This document shows positions 16,621-24,897 of a stretch of 64,000 bases of DNA, in pieces. The translations under genes and the position numbers were made by a program. Source of the stretch: Modestobacter sp. VKM Ac-2984. GTDB lineage: Bacteria > Actinomycetota > Actinomycetes > Mycobacteriales > Geodermatophilaceae. The DNA is taken from positions 1-64,000 of the forward strand of contig NZ_JAPVBJ010000012.1 of NCBI RefSeq assembly GCF_026967985.1, in the 5' to 3' direction. Within the stretch, counting starts at the first letter, position 1; each line of letters begins with the position of its first letter. A model generated the notes under the pieces. The model made no database searches, was not told the DNA's origin, and worked only from the letters and a program-made list of their open reading frames with translations.

Positions 16621-17517
16621 TCACCACTCCACGACCACGTCGAACGTCTGCCCCCCGTCGACGGACTCGACGAGGGCCTCGGCGGTGGCCACGACGACCC
16701 GGGGGACGCCGTCCTCGCCGACCGCCAGCGCCACCGCCTGCGGCGCAGACCCCAGCCGAGCTCCCTGGCGCCAGGTGACACCGCCGTCGCTGCTGGTCCA
16801 GACGACGCCGGAGGGGTCCACCCCGGCGACCTCGGCGTCCGCCCCGGCCCAGTCCACCACCTGGAGGAGCGGGGCGTCGTCCACCAGGGCCCACGTCCCG
16901 CCGCCGTCCGTGGAACGGAGCAGCCCCTGGGCCGTCGTGGCGAGCACCAGCTCCCCGGTCGGCGACGCCGTGAGCGTGTGCGGCTCGGTCGGGATGGTCA
17001 CCTCCTCCCAGGTCGTGCCGTCGCTGCTGCGCACGAGCGTGCCGTCGTAGCCCAGGACGCCGGCGGCGCTGGTGGTGAGGGCATGGAAGTCCGACTGGCC
17101 CTGCCGGGACACCGGGCTCCAGGTCCGACCGCCGTCGGTCGACTCGATCAACCCCATGGGCTGAGGGAGGTCGACGGTCCGGCCGGGGTGGCCGGAGGCG
17201 AGGAAGTGCCCGGGCCCGGCGACCGTGAACCCCATCAGGTCCATGACCGGGCTGACCAGTGCAGCTGATCCCCCGTCGACCACCTCGAACAGGCCCTCGT
17301 GCGTCGCGACGAACAGCGCGTCGTCGGCCGGGTCGATCCCCACTCCGTGCACGTGGCTGATCTCCGCGGACGACGTGGCAGGCGCCGGCGGAGCCGCGCC
17401 CGACTGCGGCGTCCCCGACGTGCAGGCCGCCAGCAGGACCGCGACGGGCAGCAGGACGGCGGGCGCGCTCCGTCGGCGGAGGCTCGGGACGGGGCGGGGC
17501 TGGATCGGTGGTGTCAC
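16621..17517 (-). CDS. BNR-repeat lipoprotein, F510_1955 glycosylhydrolase-like family
   Basis: 298 aa. A lipoprotein signal ends in LLAACTSG (Cys near 32). The mature part opens with ISHVHGVGIDPADDALFVAT and carries repeated SxDGGxTW motifs (STDGGRTWSP, STDGGGTWAL, SSDGGVTWRQ, SVDGGQTFDV), the Asp-box/BNR pattern of beta propellers. NCBI groups such proteins as F510_1955 family glycosylhydrolases, but no substrate is shown and sialidase residues are not evident. Neighbours are DUF305 proteins, with which this family often travels in copper- or metal-related islands, so a metal-stress role is a reasonable guess. Confidence 0.75.
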   Translation of the reverse strand: MTPPIQPRPVPSLRRRSAPAVLLPVAVLLAACTSGTPQSGAAPPAPATSSAEISHVHGVGIDPADDALFVATHEGLFEVVDGGSAALVSPVMDLMGFTVAGPGHFLASGHPGRTVDLPQPMGLIESTDGGRTWSPVSRQGQSDFHALTTSAAGVLGYDGTLVRSSDGTTWEEVTIPTEPHTLTASPTGELVLATTAQGLLRSTDGGGTWALVDDAPLLQVVDWAGADAEVAGVDPSGVVWTSSDGGVTWRQGARLGSAPQAVALAVGEDGVPRVVVATAEALVESVDGGQTFDVVVEW

Positions 17518-17559
17518 AGCTGTGCTCCTTCTTCTTCGTGGTCCACGAGGTGACTCGGG

Positions 17560-18225
17560 TCAGCCGCCCAGCTCGGTGAGCAACTGCTCCATCTCCTCGA
17601 TCTCCCGTGTCTGCGTCTGGCTGATGGCGCGGGCGAGGTCGATGACCGCGGGGTCGCGGCCGTCCTCGACCTCCGTCTGCGCCATCTCGACGGCGCCCTC
17701 GTGGTGCTCCACCATGGCCTCGAGCCACCTGCGGTCGAACTCCGGTCCGGCGGCGGGCATCTGCCCCATCCCCATGTCGCTGCCCATCGCCCCGGACCCG
17801 TGGTCCATGCCGTCCATGCCGTCCATGCCGTCCATGCCGTCCATGCCGTCCATGCCGTCCATGCCGTCCATGTGGCCGGACTCCGGGAGGGGCTCGCCCC
17901 ATTCCTCGAGCCAGCCCGCCATGAGGTCGATCTCCGGGCTCTGAGCCGCTTCGATGCGCTCGGCCAGGGTGACGACCCGGGAGTCGGAGGCGCGGTCGAT
18001 GGCGCCCTCGGCCATCATCAGCGCGCCCTGGTGGTGCGGGATCATCTCCCGGGCGAAGGCGATGTCGGCGTCGTTGTGCGCCGCGTCTGCGTCGAGGGGG
18101 CTCTCGGCGGCCGAGCTGCCGCCGACGGCGGCCGGGTCGGTTGCGGCCGAGCAGCCGACGAGGACGGCGGCGGCAGCCGCCAGCCCCCCGGCGAGGCGGG
18201 CGAATCGAGCGTTGGTGCGGGTCAT
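17560..18225 (-). CDS. DUF305 lipoprotein with an MDG tandem repeat
   Basis: 221 aa. A lipoprotein-type signal ends in VLVGCSAA (Cys near 25). The DUF305 core, a ferritin-like helical fold, has the pairs DIAFAREMIPHHQGALMMAE and FDRRWLEAMVEHHEGAVEMA. Between them is a Met/Asp-rich loop of HMDG, MDG x7 and MDHG, continuing as GAMGSDMGMGQM, rich in potential copper-binding Met and His side chains. DUF305 proteins are common beside copper export genes and are thought to bind metal outside the membrane; no enzyme activity is known. It lies 42 bp upstream of the BNR lipoprotein and probably shares its transcript. Confidence 0.85.
   Translation of the reverse strand: MTRTNARFARLAGGLAAAAAVLVGCSAATDPAAVGGSSAAESPLDADAAHNDADIAFAREMIPHHQGALMMAEGAIDRASDSRVVTLAERIEAAQSPEIDLMAGWLEEWGEPLPESGHMDGMDGMDGMDGMDGMDGMDGMDHGSGAMGSDMGMGQMPAAGPEFDRRWLEAMVEHHEGAVEMAQTEVEDGRDPAVIDLARAISQTQTREIEEMEQLLTELGG
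17803..17874 (-). repeat. 9-bp tandem repeat encoding Met-Asp-Gly
   Basis: Seven identical 9-bp units (plus-strand GTCCATGCC) from 17803 to 17865 and one altered unit to 17874. Perfect identity, including third positions, suggests recent expansion and likely length variation between strains. Confidence 0.9.
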
Positions 18226-18311
18226 GCTGGGTCTCCTGTCCTGAGGGATGCGGGCATGCGTGCGAGACCCCGGAGCAGCGTGGGCTGTCGGGGTGGGCGC
18301 AGCAGTTCGGC

Positions 18312-18746
18312 CTAGATCCGCAGGAGACAGAGCTCGGCGAGGTCAGGTGGTCGGGGCTGCCACGACCACCCGGTCGTCCGGTGAGGAGAGCTGGGCGATC
18401 CGCGGACGAGCCGAGCCGCCAGGCCGCGGAGCCGGGCCAGCGCGCCCACGACCGTCAGCCCGGCCAGCAGGACCGCGAGACAGACAGCCAGGACGTGCCC
18501 GTCGTGCCACGGGGCGAGCGACCCAGTGACCCCCGCCTCGTCAGCCCCCTGCGGGGCTGCGTGGTGATGGCCGGGCATCGCAGCGGCGACGGCGACCTGG
18601 GCCGCCGCTGCCGGGACGTCCGCGGAGGCAGTCAGCGCGTGCGTGACGGACGCGTGCTCCAGGGACGGGCCCACCGTCGTGCACTGGACCCCGTGCACGC
18701 CGAAGACCGCCGCGAGCAGCAGCAGCGCCGTCCAGACCCGTCGCAC
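18312..18746 (-). CDS. small membrane protein with a histidine cluster, DUF6153-like
   Basis: About 144 aa from the GTG at 18746, with GGGGAGG 8 nt upstream. A hydrophobic N-terminus (WTALLLLAAVFGVHGVQC), a periplasmic loop with MPGHHHAAP, and a second helix (LAVCLAVLLAGLTVVGALARL) are visible, with a basic, Trp-containing tail. Layout and position fit the small actinobacterial family DUF6153. The HHH and Met residues could bind metal. Function unknown; it diverges from a DUF305 membrane protein and precedes the DUF305 lipoprotein on the same strand. Confidence 0.6.
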   Translation of the reverse strand: MRRVWTALLLLAAVFGVHGVQCTTVGPSLEHASVTHALTASADVPAAAAQVAVAAAMPGHHHAAPQGADEAGVTGSLAPWHDGHVLAVCLAVLLAGLTVVGALARLRGLAARLVRGSPSSPHRTTGWSWQPRPPDLAELCLLRI

Positions 18747-18944
18747 CCCGACCACCTCCCCCACCAGACGGTACGACGGCCGCCCGTACGTGCCGAGCGA
18801 GCGCGCCGATCGCCGTCCAGGGGCAGGTCGGAGCTGTCCGCCGAGCATGCCGGCGGCTCGTTTGCCCGGACGTCCGTACGGGCACGCGGCCATGCGAGCA
18901 CGCGCACGGACCCCTCCCATCGACGACAGGACGGAAACCCGGAC

Positions 18945-19565
18945 ATGGCCACGCAGAAGGACGTCAAGGGCACCGAGCAGGAGAACGGCGGCGGGATGTC
19001 GCACCAGACGAAGATGTACCTGCGCTTCGGCGCCATGATCCTGACGGCCATGGTGGTCATGTACTGGACCATGTTCGCCTCCACCTGGGAGTGGAGCCAC
19101 GTCCAGTTCAGCGAGAGCCGCGTCCTCATGGCGCTCACCATGGGCGGCACCATGGGGCTGGTCATGCTGGCCTGGATGCTCAACATGTACAAGGACATGA
19201 AGGGCAACATCGCGATCGTGGCGGTGAGCCTGCTGCTGCTGGGCGGCGGCATCGCCCTCGACCGCAGCCAGGTCACCGTGGACGACGTGAACTGGATGCA
19301 GGCCATGATCCCGCACCACTCACTGGCCATCACCCGCTCCGAGCGCGCCGACATCGACGACATCCGCGTGTGCCAGCTCGCCGTCGACATCATCGTCGCC
19401 CAGGAGAAGGAGATCGCCGAGATGGAGTGGCTCATCGAGGACATCGAGGAGAACGGCGAGGCCGAGACGCTGGAGGAGGCGCTGGCCCGACCCGTCCCCG
19501 AGTTCGACGGCTCCGCCCTGCGGGACTGCCAGGACCTGCCCACGTCGGGGTCCGACCAGCCCTGA
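18945..19565 (+). CDS. DUF305 family membrane protein
   Basis: 206 aa. A cytoplasmic N-terminus of about 25 residues is followed by three membrane helices (GAMILTAMVVMYWTMFAS, LMALTMGGTMGLVMLAWML, NIAIVAVSLLLLGGGIAL) and a DUF305 domain (VNWMQAMIPHHSLAITRSER, later AQEKEIAEMEWLIEDI). Unlike the lipoprotein at 17560 it has one DUF305 half and membrane anchors. The MIPHH motif is the family's candidate metal site. The ATG at 18945 was used because the protein begins with a normal polar segment. Likely part of an envelope metal-handling cluster. Confidence 0.85.
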   Translation: MATQKDVKGTEQENGGGMSHQTKMYLRFGAMILTAMVVMYWTMFASTWEWSHVQFSESRVLMALTMGGTMGLVMLAWMLNMYKDMKGNIAIVAVSLLLLGGGIALDRSQVTVDDVNWMQAMIPHHSLAITRSERADIDDIRVCQLAVDIIVAQEKEIAEMEWLIEDIEENGEAETLEEALARPVPEFDGSALRDCQDLPTSGSDQP

Positions 19566-19595
19566 TCGGCTCCTGAAGTCCGACCCGGGACCGGG

Positions 19596-20360
19596 CTAGA
19601 GGGCCAGCAGCAGGGCCGTGAAGGCGATGCAGGCGCCCCCGAGCAGGGGGAAGTGGGCCCGCCCGGACCCGGGCAGCTGCTGCTTGAGACTGGTCAGGAC
19701 GATCGATCCGGCCAGCAGCGCGGAGAAGACGCGCACCGCCGCATCGCCCAGGTCGACCGTGGCGCCGATCCCCCACCCCACCAGGACGGCCGCGGCCAGG
19801 ACCCATCGGCCCACCCGGTCGTAGGCGCGCGGGTCCTGGTCGCGCAGCGCGACCTCCCCGACGAGGTACCGGGCGGACAGGGCGACCGTGTAGAGGGCCA
19901 GCTCGGTCGGCCCGGGGCGCACCTGGTGCACGAGCAGGTAGCCGGCGAAGAGGTTGAACACCAGGTACAGCGCGCCGCTCGCCCAGAACGGCCACGGGGT
20001 CGGGACGCCGCCCCGCTGCCGCTGCTCCCGGGCGTCCTGGTCCTGGGCCCAGTCGAGCACCGCGTAGTACAGCAGCAGCCCGGCCAGCGCCACGAGGAAC
20101 GCTCGGTCGGCCAGCAGCCCGAGCAGCCCTTGCGATGTACCAGTCGGAGCCCCCGCGGCCGGCTGCGCCAGGTCGGGGAGCAGCCGGGCGAAGACGTAGG
20201 CGATCGCCAGTCCGCCGGCGAGCGACTGGAACCGGGCTGACCCGGGCGACACCCGCCGACGCATCTGCGGCACGAGCACCTGCACGAGCACCAGGGCGCC
20301 GGCGGCTGCCAGGGCGGCGAGCGGCACGCCGCTCCCGGTCGCCTGGGCAGCGGTCACCAT
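19596..20360 (-). CDS. integral membrane protein, ZIP-like
   Basis: 254 aa with about eight hydrophobic helices. Helix 2 reads GGLAIAYVFARLLPDL, which resembles the ZIP transporter helix with its Phe/His-Leu-Leu-Pro pattern, and eight helices fit ZIP topology. The histidines used by true ZIP transporters are largely missing, so transport of zinc or another metal is only a guess. It lies next to DUF305 genes, converging on one of them, which supports a metal theme. No known motif otherwise. Confidence 0.5.
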   Translation of the reverse strand: MVTAAQATGSGVPLAALAAAGALVLVQVLVPQMRRRVSPGSARFQSLAGGLAIAYVFARLLPDLAQPAAGAPTGTSQGLLGLLADRAFLVALAGLLLYYAVLDWAQDQDAREQRQRGGVPTPWPFWASGALYLVFNLFAGYLLVHQVRPGPTELALYTVALSARYLVGEVALRDQDPRAYDRVGRWVLAAAVLVGWGIGATVDLGDAAVRVFSALLAGSIVLTSLKQQLPGSGRAHFPLLGGACIAFTALLLAL

Positions 20361-20514
20361 CGGGCGGGGCTCGCTCCGACGTGCGGACGGGCCCCGCCCG
20401 GTGGGTACGCCGGGACGGCACGGAGCTCTGGCACCCCGGCAGTCTCTCGCATGAGGATGCGGGCGGATCCTCCTGCCCGGCGGCGGTCGGCCGCCGCCGG
20501 GTCCGGGGGCCGGA

Positions 20515-21882
20515 TCAGCCGGCGGGGATGGTCAACTGCTGACCGACCTGGATGAGGTTCGGGTTGGGCCCGATGGTGGCGCGGTTGGCCTCGTAGATCT
20601 CCCGCCAGGTCGCGCTGTAGCCCGACGCGATCGAGCCCAGCGTGTCGCCGGGCTGCACGACGTAGGCCGTCGACCCGCTGGCGGGCGGAGCCGGCGTACC
20701 ACCGCCACCCCCGCCGGAGCCGCCGCCGGTACCGGGGATGGTGAGCCGCTGACCGACCTGGATGACGTTCGGGTTGGGCCCGATGGTGGCGCGGTTGGCC
20801 TCGTAGATCTCCCGCCAGGTCGCGCCGTAGCCCGACGCGATCGAGCCCAGCGTGTCGCCGGGCTGCACGACGTAGGTCGTCGACTCGCTGGCGGGCGGAG
20901 CCGGCGTACCACCGCCACCGCCACCGCCACCGGAGCCGCCGCCGGCACCGGGGATGGTCAGCCGCTGACCGACCTGGAGCATGTTCGGGTCCGGGCCGAT
21001 GGTGGCGCGGTTGGCCTGGTAGATCTCCTGCCACGTCGCGCTGTACCCCGCCGCGATCGAGCTCAGCGTGTCACCGGGCTGCACCACGTAGGTGCCGCTG
21101 TGGCCCGACCCGGAGGGGAACGCGCGGCCCGCCGGGTCGGTGAAGGTGTAGCCGCGGGAGGCGTAGTAGGAGATGACGTCGTCCAGCGCGGCCACGGTGT
21201 TCTGCCGGTAGCCGCCCCCGTCGTGCATGAGCACGATCGGGTGTGCGCTGCGCGGCGACGTGGCGCGGTCGATGATCTGCTGCTGGAACGACGGGCTCCA
21301 GCTCGCCGGGGTCGACCAGTCGCGGGTGTCCAGCGACCAGTCGGCGACGGTCATCCCCCGCTCCCAGGCCAGGCCGGCGATCGCCGGATCGTGGTGGATG
21401 CCGAACGGCCCGCGGAAGAAGCACGGTTCCGTCCCGACGGCGTCCACGACCGTCTGCGTCGCCCGCTCGATCTGGGCGGTCCGGGCCGCCGGGGTGAGCT
21501 GGCTGAGGTCGGGGTGCGACCAGGTGTGGTTCCCGATGGCGTGCCCCTCGTCGACGATCCGCTGCACCAGGTCCGGGTGCGCGGCGGCCTGGTCCCCGCG
21601 CACGAAGAACGTGGCCTTGACGCCGTTGGCCCGCAGCACGTCCAGCACGTCCGGGGTGTTCTGCGGCAGCGGTCCGTCGTCGAACGTCAGCGCGACGGTG
21701 CGCTCGGCCGTGGCCGGCGTGGTGTCCAGGACGGTGCGGATCGGGGCCGGGCACTCGGCCGCCTGCGCAGCGTCGCCGCTGAGCGCCTGACCGGTGCAGA
21801 GCAGGGCCCCCGCGCCGACCACGGCTGCCAGCCGGGCCCCCCATCGCCGTCCGTCGGTCGTCGTCGCATCGATCGCGTGCAC
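20515..21882 (-). CDS. secreted polysaccharide deacetylase with three C-terminal LysM domains
   Basis: 455 aa from the GTG at 21882 with GAGGAGG upstream. A signal peptide (about 1-42) precedes a NodB/CE4 deacetylase domain (about 60-245): TVALTFDDGP (catalytic Asp and metal Asp), GHAIGNHTWSHPDLSQL (metal His pair), RGPFGIHHD, and MHDGGGYRQNT. Three LysM domains follow, each of the form TYVVQPGDTL with YEANRATIGPNPNVIQVGQ, separated by Gly/Ala/Pro-Ser linkers. The protein should bind peptidoglycan and remove acetyl groups from wall glycan. LysM 2 and 3 are almost identical at DNA level, evidence of recent duplication. Confidence 0.92.
   Translation of the reverse strand: MHAIDATTTDGRRWGARLAAVVGAGALLCTGQALSGDAAQAAECPAPIRTVLDTTPATAERTVALTFDDGPLPQNTPDVLDVLRANGVKATFFVRGDQAAAHPDLVQRIVDEGHAIGNHTWSHPDLSQLTPAARTAQIERATQTVVDAVGTEPCFFRGPFGIHHDPAIAGLAWERGMTVADWSLDTRDWSTPASWSPSFQQQIIDRATSPRSAHPIVLMHDGGGYRQNTVAALDDVISYYASRGYTFTDPAGRAFPSGSGHSGTYVVQPGDTLSSIAAGYSATWQEIYQANRATIGPDPNMLQVGQRLTIPGAGGGSGGGGGGGGTPAPPASESTTYVVQPGDTLGSIASGYGATWREIYEANRATIGPNPNVIQVGQRLTIPGTGGGSGGGGGGTPAPPASGSTAYVVQPGDTLGSIASGYSATWREIYEANRATIGPNPNLIQVGQQLTIPAG
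20530..21090 (-). repeat. three LysM-linker repeats, two nearly identical at DNA level
   Basis: Units at about 20530-20705, 20740-20915 and 20950-21090. The first two differ at only a handful of bases over about 175 bp; the third, nearest the deacetylase domain, is more diverged. Confidence 0.85.
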
Positions 21883-22033
21883 GCTGTTGCCTCCTCGTGA
21901 TCACGGTGCTCACGAACTGGCAGAGCCGTTCCACACGTCCAGGGAAACGAATCAGCACCGGACGCATCGTCACGAGACCGTCACCGCCGCCCGTCGCCTG
22001 CGCCGCCGGCCCACCGGCGCAGGCGGACCCGCG

Positions 22034-22987
22034 TTAGTGCGTCCCGTTCTCGCTGGCGGGTTGCTCGCGGCGGTGCAGCGTGAGGGCCAGGACGGCCACG
22101 ACCACGGCGCCGACGGCGAGCCCGAGGAGGGCGCTGCCGAGGGTGTTGACCAGCCATCCCACGACCGACCCGAGCGCCCCGGTCGCCTCTGCAGCCGCCT
22201 CCTCCAGGTGGTGCACGGCGTCGTAGAGGAACGTCAGGCCCAGCTCGTCGGTGCCGACCAGCAGGATGTGCCCGCCGACCCACAGCATCGCGGCGGTCCC
22301 GACCACGGTGAGCGCGCTGAGCAGCTTCGGCATCCCCTTGACCAACCCGCGGCCGAACCGGGCGAGGCCCTTCCGGGGCAGCTGGGACAGGCGCAGTCCG
22401 ACGTCGTCCATCTTCACGATCAGGCCGACGACGCCGTACACCAGCACCGTGATCCCGAGCGCGACGACGGCCAGGATGATCGCCCGCGACCAGAAGCCCT
22501 GGTCGACCACCTCGTTCAGCGAGATGACCATGATCTCGGCCGACAGGATGAAGTCGGTGCGCACCGCCCCGGACACGATGGTCTTCTCGTCCGGCAGTGC
22601 GTCCTCGACCGTGGCGTGGGTCTCCTCGTGCGGCCTCAGCCGGTGCCAGATCTTCTCCGCCCCCTCGTAGCAGAGGTAGGCCCCACCGACCATCAGGATC
22701 GGGGTGAGGAGGAAGGGCAGGAACTCGCTGAGCAGCAGCACCGCGGGCAGGATGATCAGCAGCTTGTTGCGCAGCGACCCGAGGGCGATCTTCCGGATGA
22801 TCGGCAGCTCGCGGTCGGCGTTCAGCCCGTGCACGTACTGCGGCGTGACCGCGGTGTCGTCGACGACGACACCGGCCGCCTTCATGCTGGCGCGCCCGGC
22901 TGCCGCCCCGATGTCGTCGATCGAGGCGGCTGCGGCGCGCGCCAGCACGGCCACGTCGTCGAGGAGAGCTACGAGTCCACCCGCCAC
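22034..22987 (-). CDS. DUF808 (YedI) family membrane protein
   Basis: 317 aa from the GTG at 22987. The opening GGLVALLDDVAVLARAAAAS and IDDIGAAAGRASMKAAGVVV, then DDTAVTPQYVHGL and LPIIRKIALGSLRNKL, is the DUF808 signature, followed by about seven membrane helices (LLIILPAVLLLSEFLPFLL, PILMVGGAYLCYEGAEK and others). The family is widespread and unstudied; the resemblance to exporter-like proteins is weak. A C-terminal helix, LLGLAVGAVVVAVLAL, ends near the stop. No operon partner. Confidence 0.9.
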   Translation of the reverse strand: MAGGLVALLDDVAVLARAAAASIDDIGAAAGRASMKAAGVVVDDTAVTPQYVHGLNADRELPIIRKIALGSLRNKLLIILPAVLLLSEFLPFLLTPILMVGGAYLCYEGAEKIWHRLRPHEETHATVEDALPDEKTIVSGAVRTDFILSAEIMVISLNEVVDQGFWSRAIILAVVALGITVLVYGVVGLIVKMDDVGLRLSQLPRKGLARFGRGLVKGMPKLLSALTVVGTAAMLWVGGHILLVGTDELGLTFLYDAVHHLEEAAAEATGALGSVVGWLVNTLGSALLGLAVGAVVVAVLALTLHRREQPASENGTH

Positions 22988-23164
22988 GGGAGGTCCTTCC
23001 GGTCGGTTGGCACGCGTGTGCCGTCTGGGTCGTCATGGTGGCCGGTCCGGCCGCGCCGTGCACGGGCGCCGGTGCTCCGGGCCGCAAGGAGTGTGGGGCA
23101 CGCACCCCCGGCAGCCCAGCCGACGCTCGGCACACCCCCGCCCCGGCCGGGGCGGACCGTCGGT

Positions 23165-23170
23165 CAGGAT
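23165..23170 (+). promoter_or_regulatory. -10-like hexamer CAGGAT, leaderless start of dtd
   Basis: CAGGAT, 6 nt, GTG at 23177, the same hexamer and spacing as furA. Confidence 0.45.
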
Positions 23171-23176
23171 CGTGCC

Positions 23177-23608
23177 GTGCGTGCGGTGGTGACCCGGGTC
23201 AGCCAGGCGTCGGTGACGGTGGTCGGCGAGGTCGTCGGCGCCATCGGCGCAGGCCTGCTGGCCCTGGTCGGGGTCGGCCGGGACGACGACGCCGACCGGG
23301 CACGGGCGATGGCCAGGAAGCTGCACGAGCTCCGGGTGTTCCCCACCGACGACGGCGCCCGCTCCGTCGGCGACCTGGGCCTGCCGGTGCTCGTGGTCAG
23401 CCAGTTCACCCTCTACGCCGACACCCGCAAGGGCCGCCGTCCGTCCTGGGCGGACGCCGCCCCGGGCGAGTTGGCCGAGCCGCTGGTCGAGGAGGTGGTG
23501 GCCGACCTGCGCCGGCGCGGCACGGAGGTCGCCACCGGACGGTTCGGGGTGCGGATGGCGGTCGCCTCGGTGAACGAGGGCCCGATGACCTTGCAGCTGG
23601 ACGTCTAG
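23177..23608 (+). CDS. dtd: D-aminoacyl-tRNA deacylase
   Basis: 143 aa, the standard length. It opens with RAVVTRVSQASVTVVGEVVG and has the two active-site motifs LVVSQFTLYAD and NEGPMT (usually N-x-GPVT/MT). The enzyme removes D-amino acids wrongly attached to tRNA, and glycine from tRNA-Ala, acting as a homodimer in the cytoplasm. The GTG at 23177 fits a leaderless start and leaves the first beta strand intact. It stands alone upstream of sigB. Confidence 0.95.
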   Translation: MRAVVTRVSQASVTVVGEVVGAIGAGLLALVGVGRDDDADRARAMARKLHELRVFPTDDGARSVGDLGLPVLVVSQFTLYADTRKGRRPSWADAAPGELAEPLVEEVVADLRRRGTEVATGRFGVRMAVASVNEGPMTLQLDV

Positions 23609-23692
23609 GCCCCCAGGTCGGGGGGTACCACTCCGTCGTCACCCGCTCGCGGAGCGCCGCACCTGGACGTTGCCTGTGAGTTGGTCCGCCTC

Positions 23693-23718
23693 GGAACACC
23701 GACCCACCCGGGTCCGTT
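23693..23718 (+). promoter_or_regulatory. candidate ECF-sigma promoter of sigB (GGAAC-N17-CGTT)
   Basis: GGAAC at 23693-23697 and CGTT at 23715-23718 are 17 nt apart, a spacing used by SigE/SigH/SigR-type factors. It lies about 140 bp before the sigB start. Mycobacterial sigB is known to be driven by such factors. Confidence 0.45.
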
Positions 23719-23856
23719 GCACACGATGTACCACACGGACAGAACGGCCGGAGAGCCACCCGGTGACACCGGGCCGACGCTCCGACCTCGACCGGGGTGC
23801 ACCGCACATCGACGACGCGGCGCATCCGGACCCCGAAGCAAGGACGAAGACTCATC

Positions 23857-24840
23857 GTGACCGTGCTGCAGTCCTCCCCCACCGACACCCTCGAGGTGCG
23901 CTCCCCGCGCCGTGCCCCGGACACCAGTGGCCTGGTGTCGACGGACCTGGTGCGCGTCTACCTCAACACCATCGGCAAGACCGCGCTGCTGACCGCCGAG
24001 CAGGAGGTCGAGCTGGCCAAGCGGATCGAGGCCGGGCTCTACGCCGACCGCCTGCTGGGCGAGCGGCAGCTGACCCCCGCGCTCAAGCGGGACTACAAGC
24101 TGCTGGCCGCTGACGGCAAGGCGGCCAAGGCCCACCTGCTGGAGGCCAACCTGCGCCTGGTCGTCTCGGTGGCCAAGCGCTACACCGGCCACGGCATGAC
24201 GTTCCTGGACCTGATCCAGGAGGGCAACGTCGGGCTCATCCGGGCCGTCGAGAAGTTCGACTACACCAAGGGCTTCAAGTTCTCGACCTACGCGACGTGG
24301 TGGATCCGTCAGGCCATCACCCGGGCCATGGCCGACTCCGGCCGGACGATCCGGCTGCCCGTCCACCTGGCCGAGCAGGTCAACAAGGTGGTGCGCACCC
24401 GCCGCCGGATCCACCAGGAGCTGGAGCGCGAGCCCACCGCCGAGGAGCTCGGTCTCGAGCTCGACCTGACGCCCGAGCGGATCACCGAGCTGCTGGAGTA
24501 CTCCCGCGACCTGGTCTCCCTCGACCAGACCGTCGGTGCCGACGAGGAGTCCCGGCTCGGTGACTTCATCGAGGACGCCGACGCCGCGGTCGCCGAGGAC
24601 GCCGTCGCCTTCCAGATGATGAAGGGCGACGTGCGCAACGTCCTGAAGACCCTGGAGGACCGCGAGCGGGACGTCGTCATCATGCGGTTCGGCCTGGACG
24701 GCGAGCAGCCCCGGACCCTGGAGCAGATCGGCAAGCGCTTCGGGCTCTCCCGCGAGCGGGTCCGCCAGATCGAGCGCGAGACGATGACCAAGCTGCGTGC
24801 CCCCCAGCGCGCCGACGCCCTCCGGGACTACCTCGGCTGA
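23857..24840 (+). CDS. sigB: principal-like sigma factor SigB (group 2)
   Basis: 327 aa. It begins with a short N-terminus and region 1.2 ([20 protein letters not shown]), followed by region 2 ([38 protein letters not shown]), region 3 and region 4 ([20 protein letters not shown]). The lack of a long acidic N-terminal region and the length match mycobacterial SigB. Group 2 factors support stress and stationary-phase transcription. The GTG at 23857 is used because region 1.2 starts soon after. An ECF-type promoter candidate lies upstream and a bidirectional terminator downstream. The core region is almost identical to the sigA fragment at 1-710. Confidence 0.9.
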   Translation: MTVLQSSPTDTLEVRSPRRAPDTSGLVSTDLVRVYLNTIGKTALLTAEQEVELAKRIEAGLYADRLLGERQLTPALKRDYKLLAADGKAAKAHLLEANLRLVVSVAKRYTGHGMTFLDLIQEGNVGLIRAVEKFDYTKGFKFSTYATWWIRQAITRAMADSGRTIRLPVHLAEQVNKVVRTRRRIHQELEREPTAEELGLELDLTPERITELLEYSRDLVSLDQTVGADEESRLGDFIEDADAAVAEDAVAFQMMKGDVRNVLKTLEDRERDVVIMRFGLDGEQPRTLEQIGKRFGLSRERVRQIERETMTKLRAPQRADALRDYLG

Positions 24841-24858
24841 CGTCTCGACGGAACGGCC

Positions 24859-24893
24859 GAGAGCCCGCCACCCCATCGGGGCGGCGGGCTCTC
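24859..24893. terminator. bidirectional terminator between sigB and the acetyltransferase gene
   Basis: GAGAGCCCGCC (24859-24869) pairs perfectly with 24883-24893, and CCCC/GGGG extends the stem. It sits between two convergent stops (24840 and 24898). Confidence 0.8.
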
Positions 24894-24897
24894 GTCA

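Noticed and set aside
18779-18882. Inverted copies of GCCCGTACG in the divergent region of the DUF6153-like and DUF305 genes
   Set aside because: Short, with imperfect flanks; I cannot relate it to CsoR or another metal regulator operator.
23138-23155. 18-bp palindrome CCGCCCCGGCCGGGGCGG upstream of dtd
   Set aside because: Pure G/C palindromes of this size are expected in such DNA, and it has no spacing relation to the dtd promoter.
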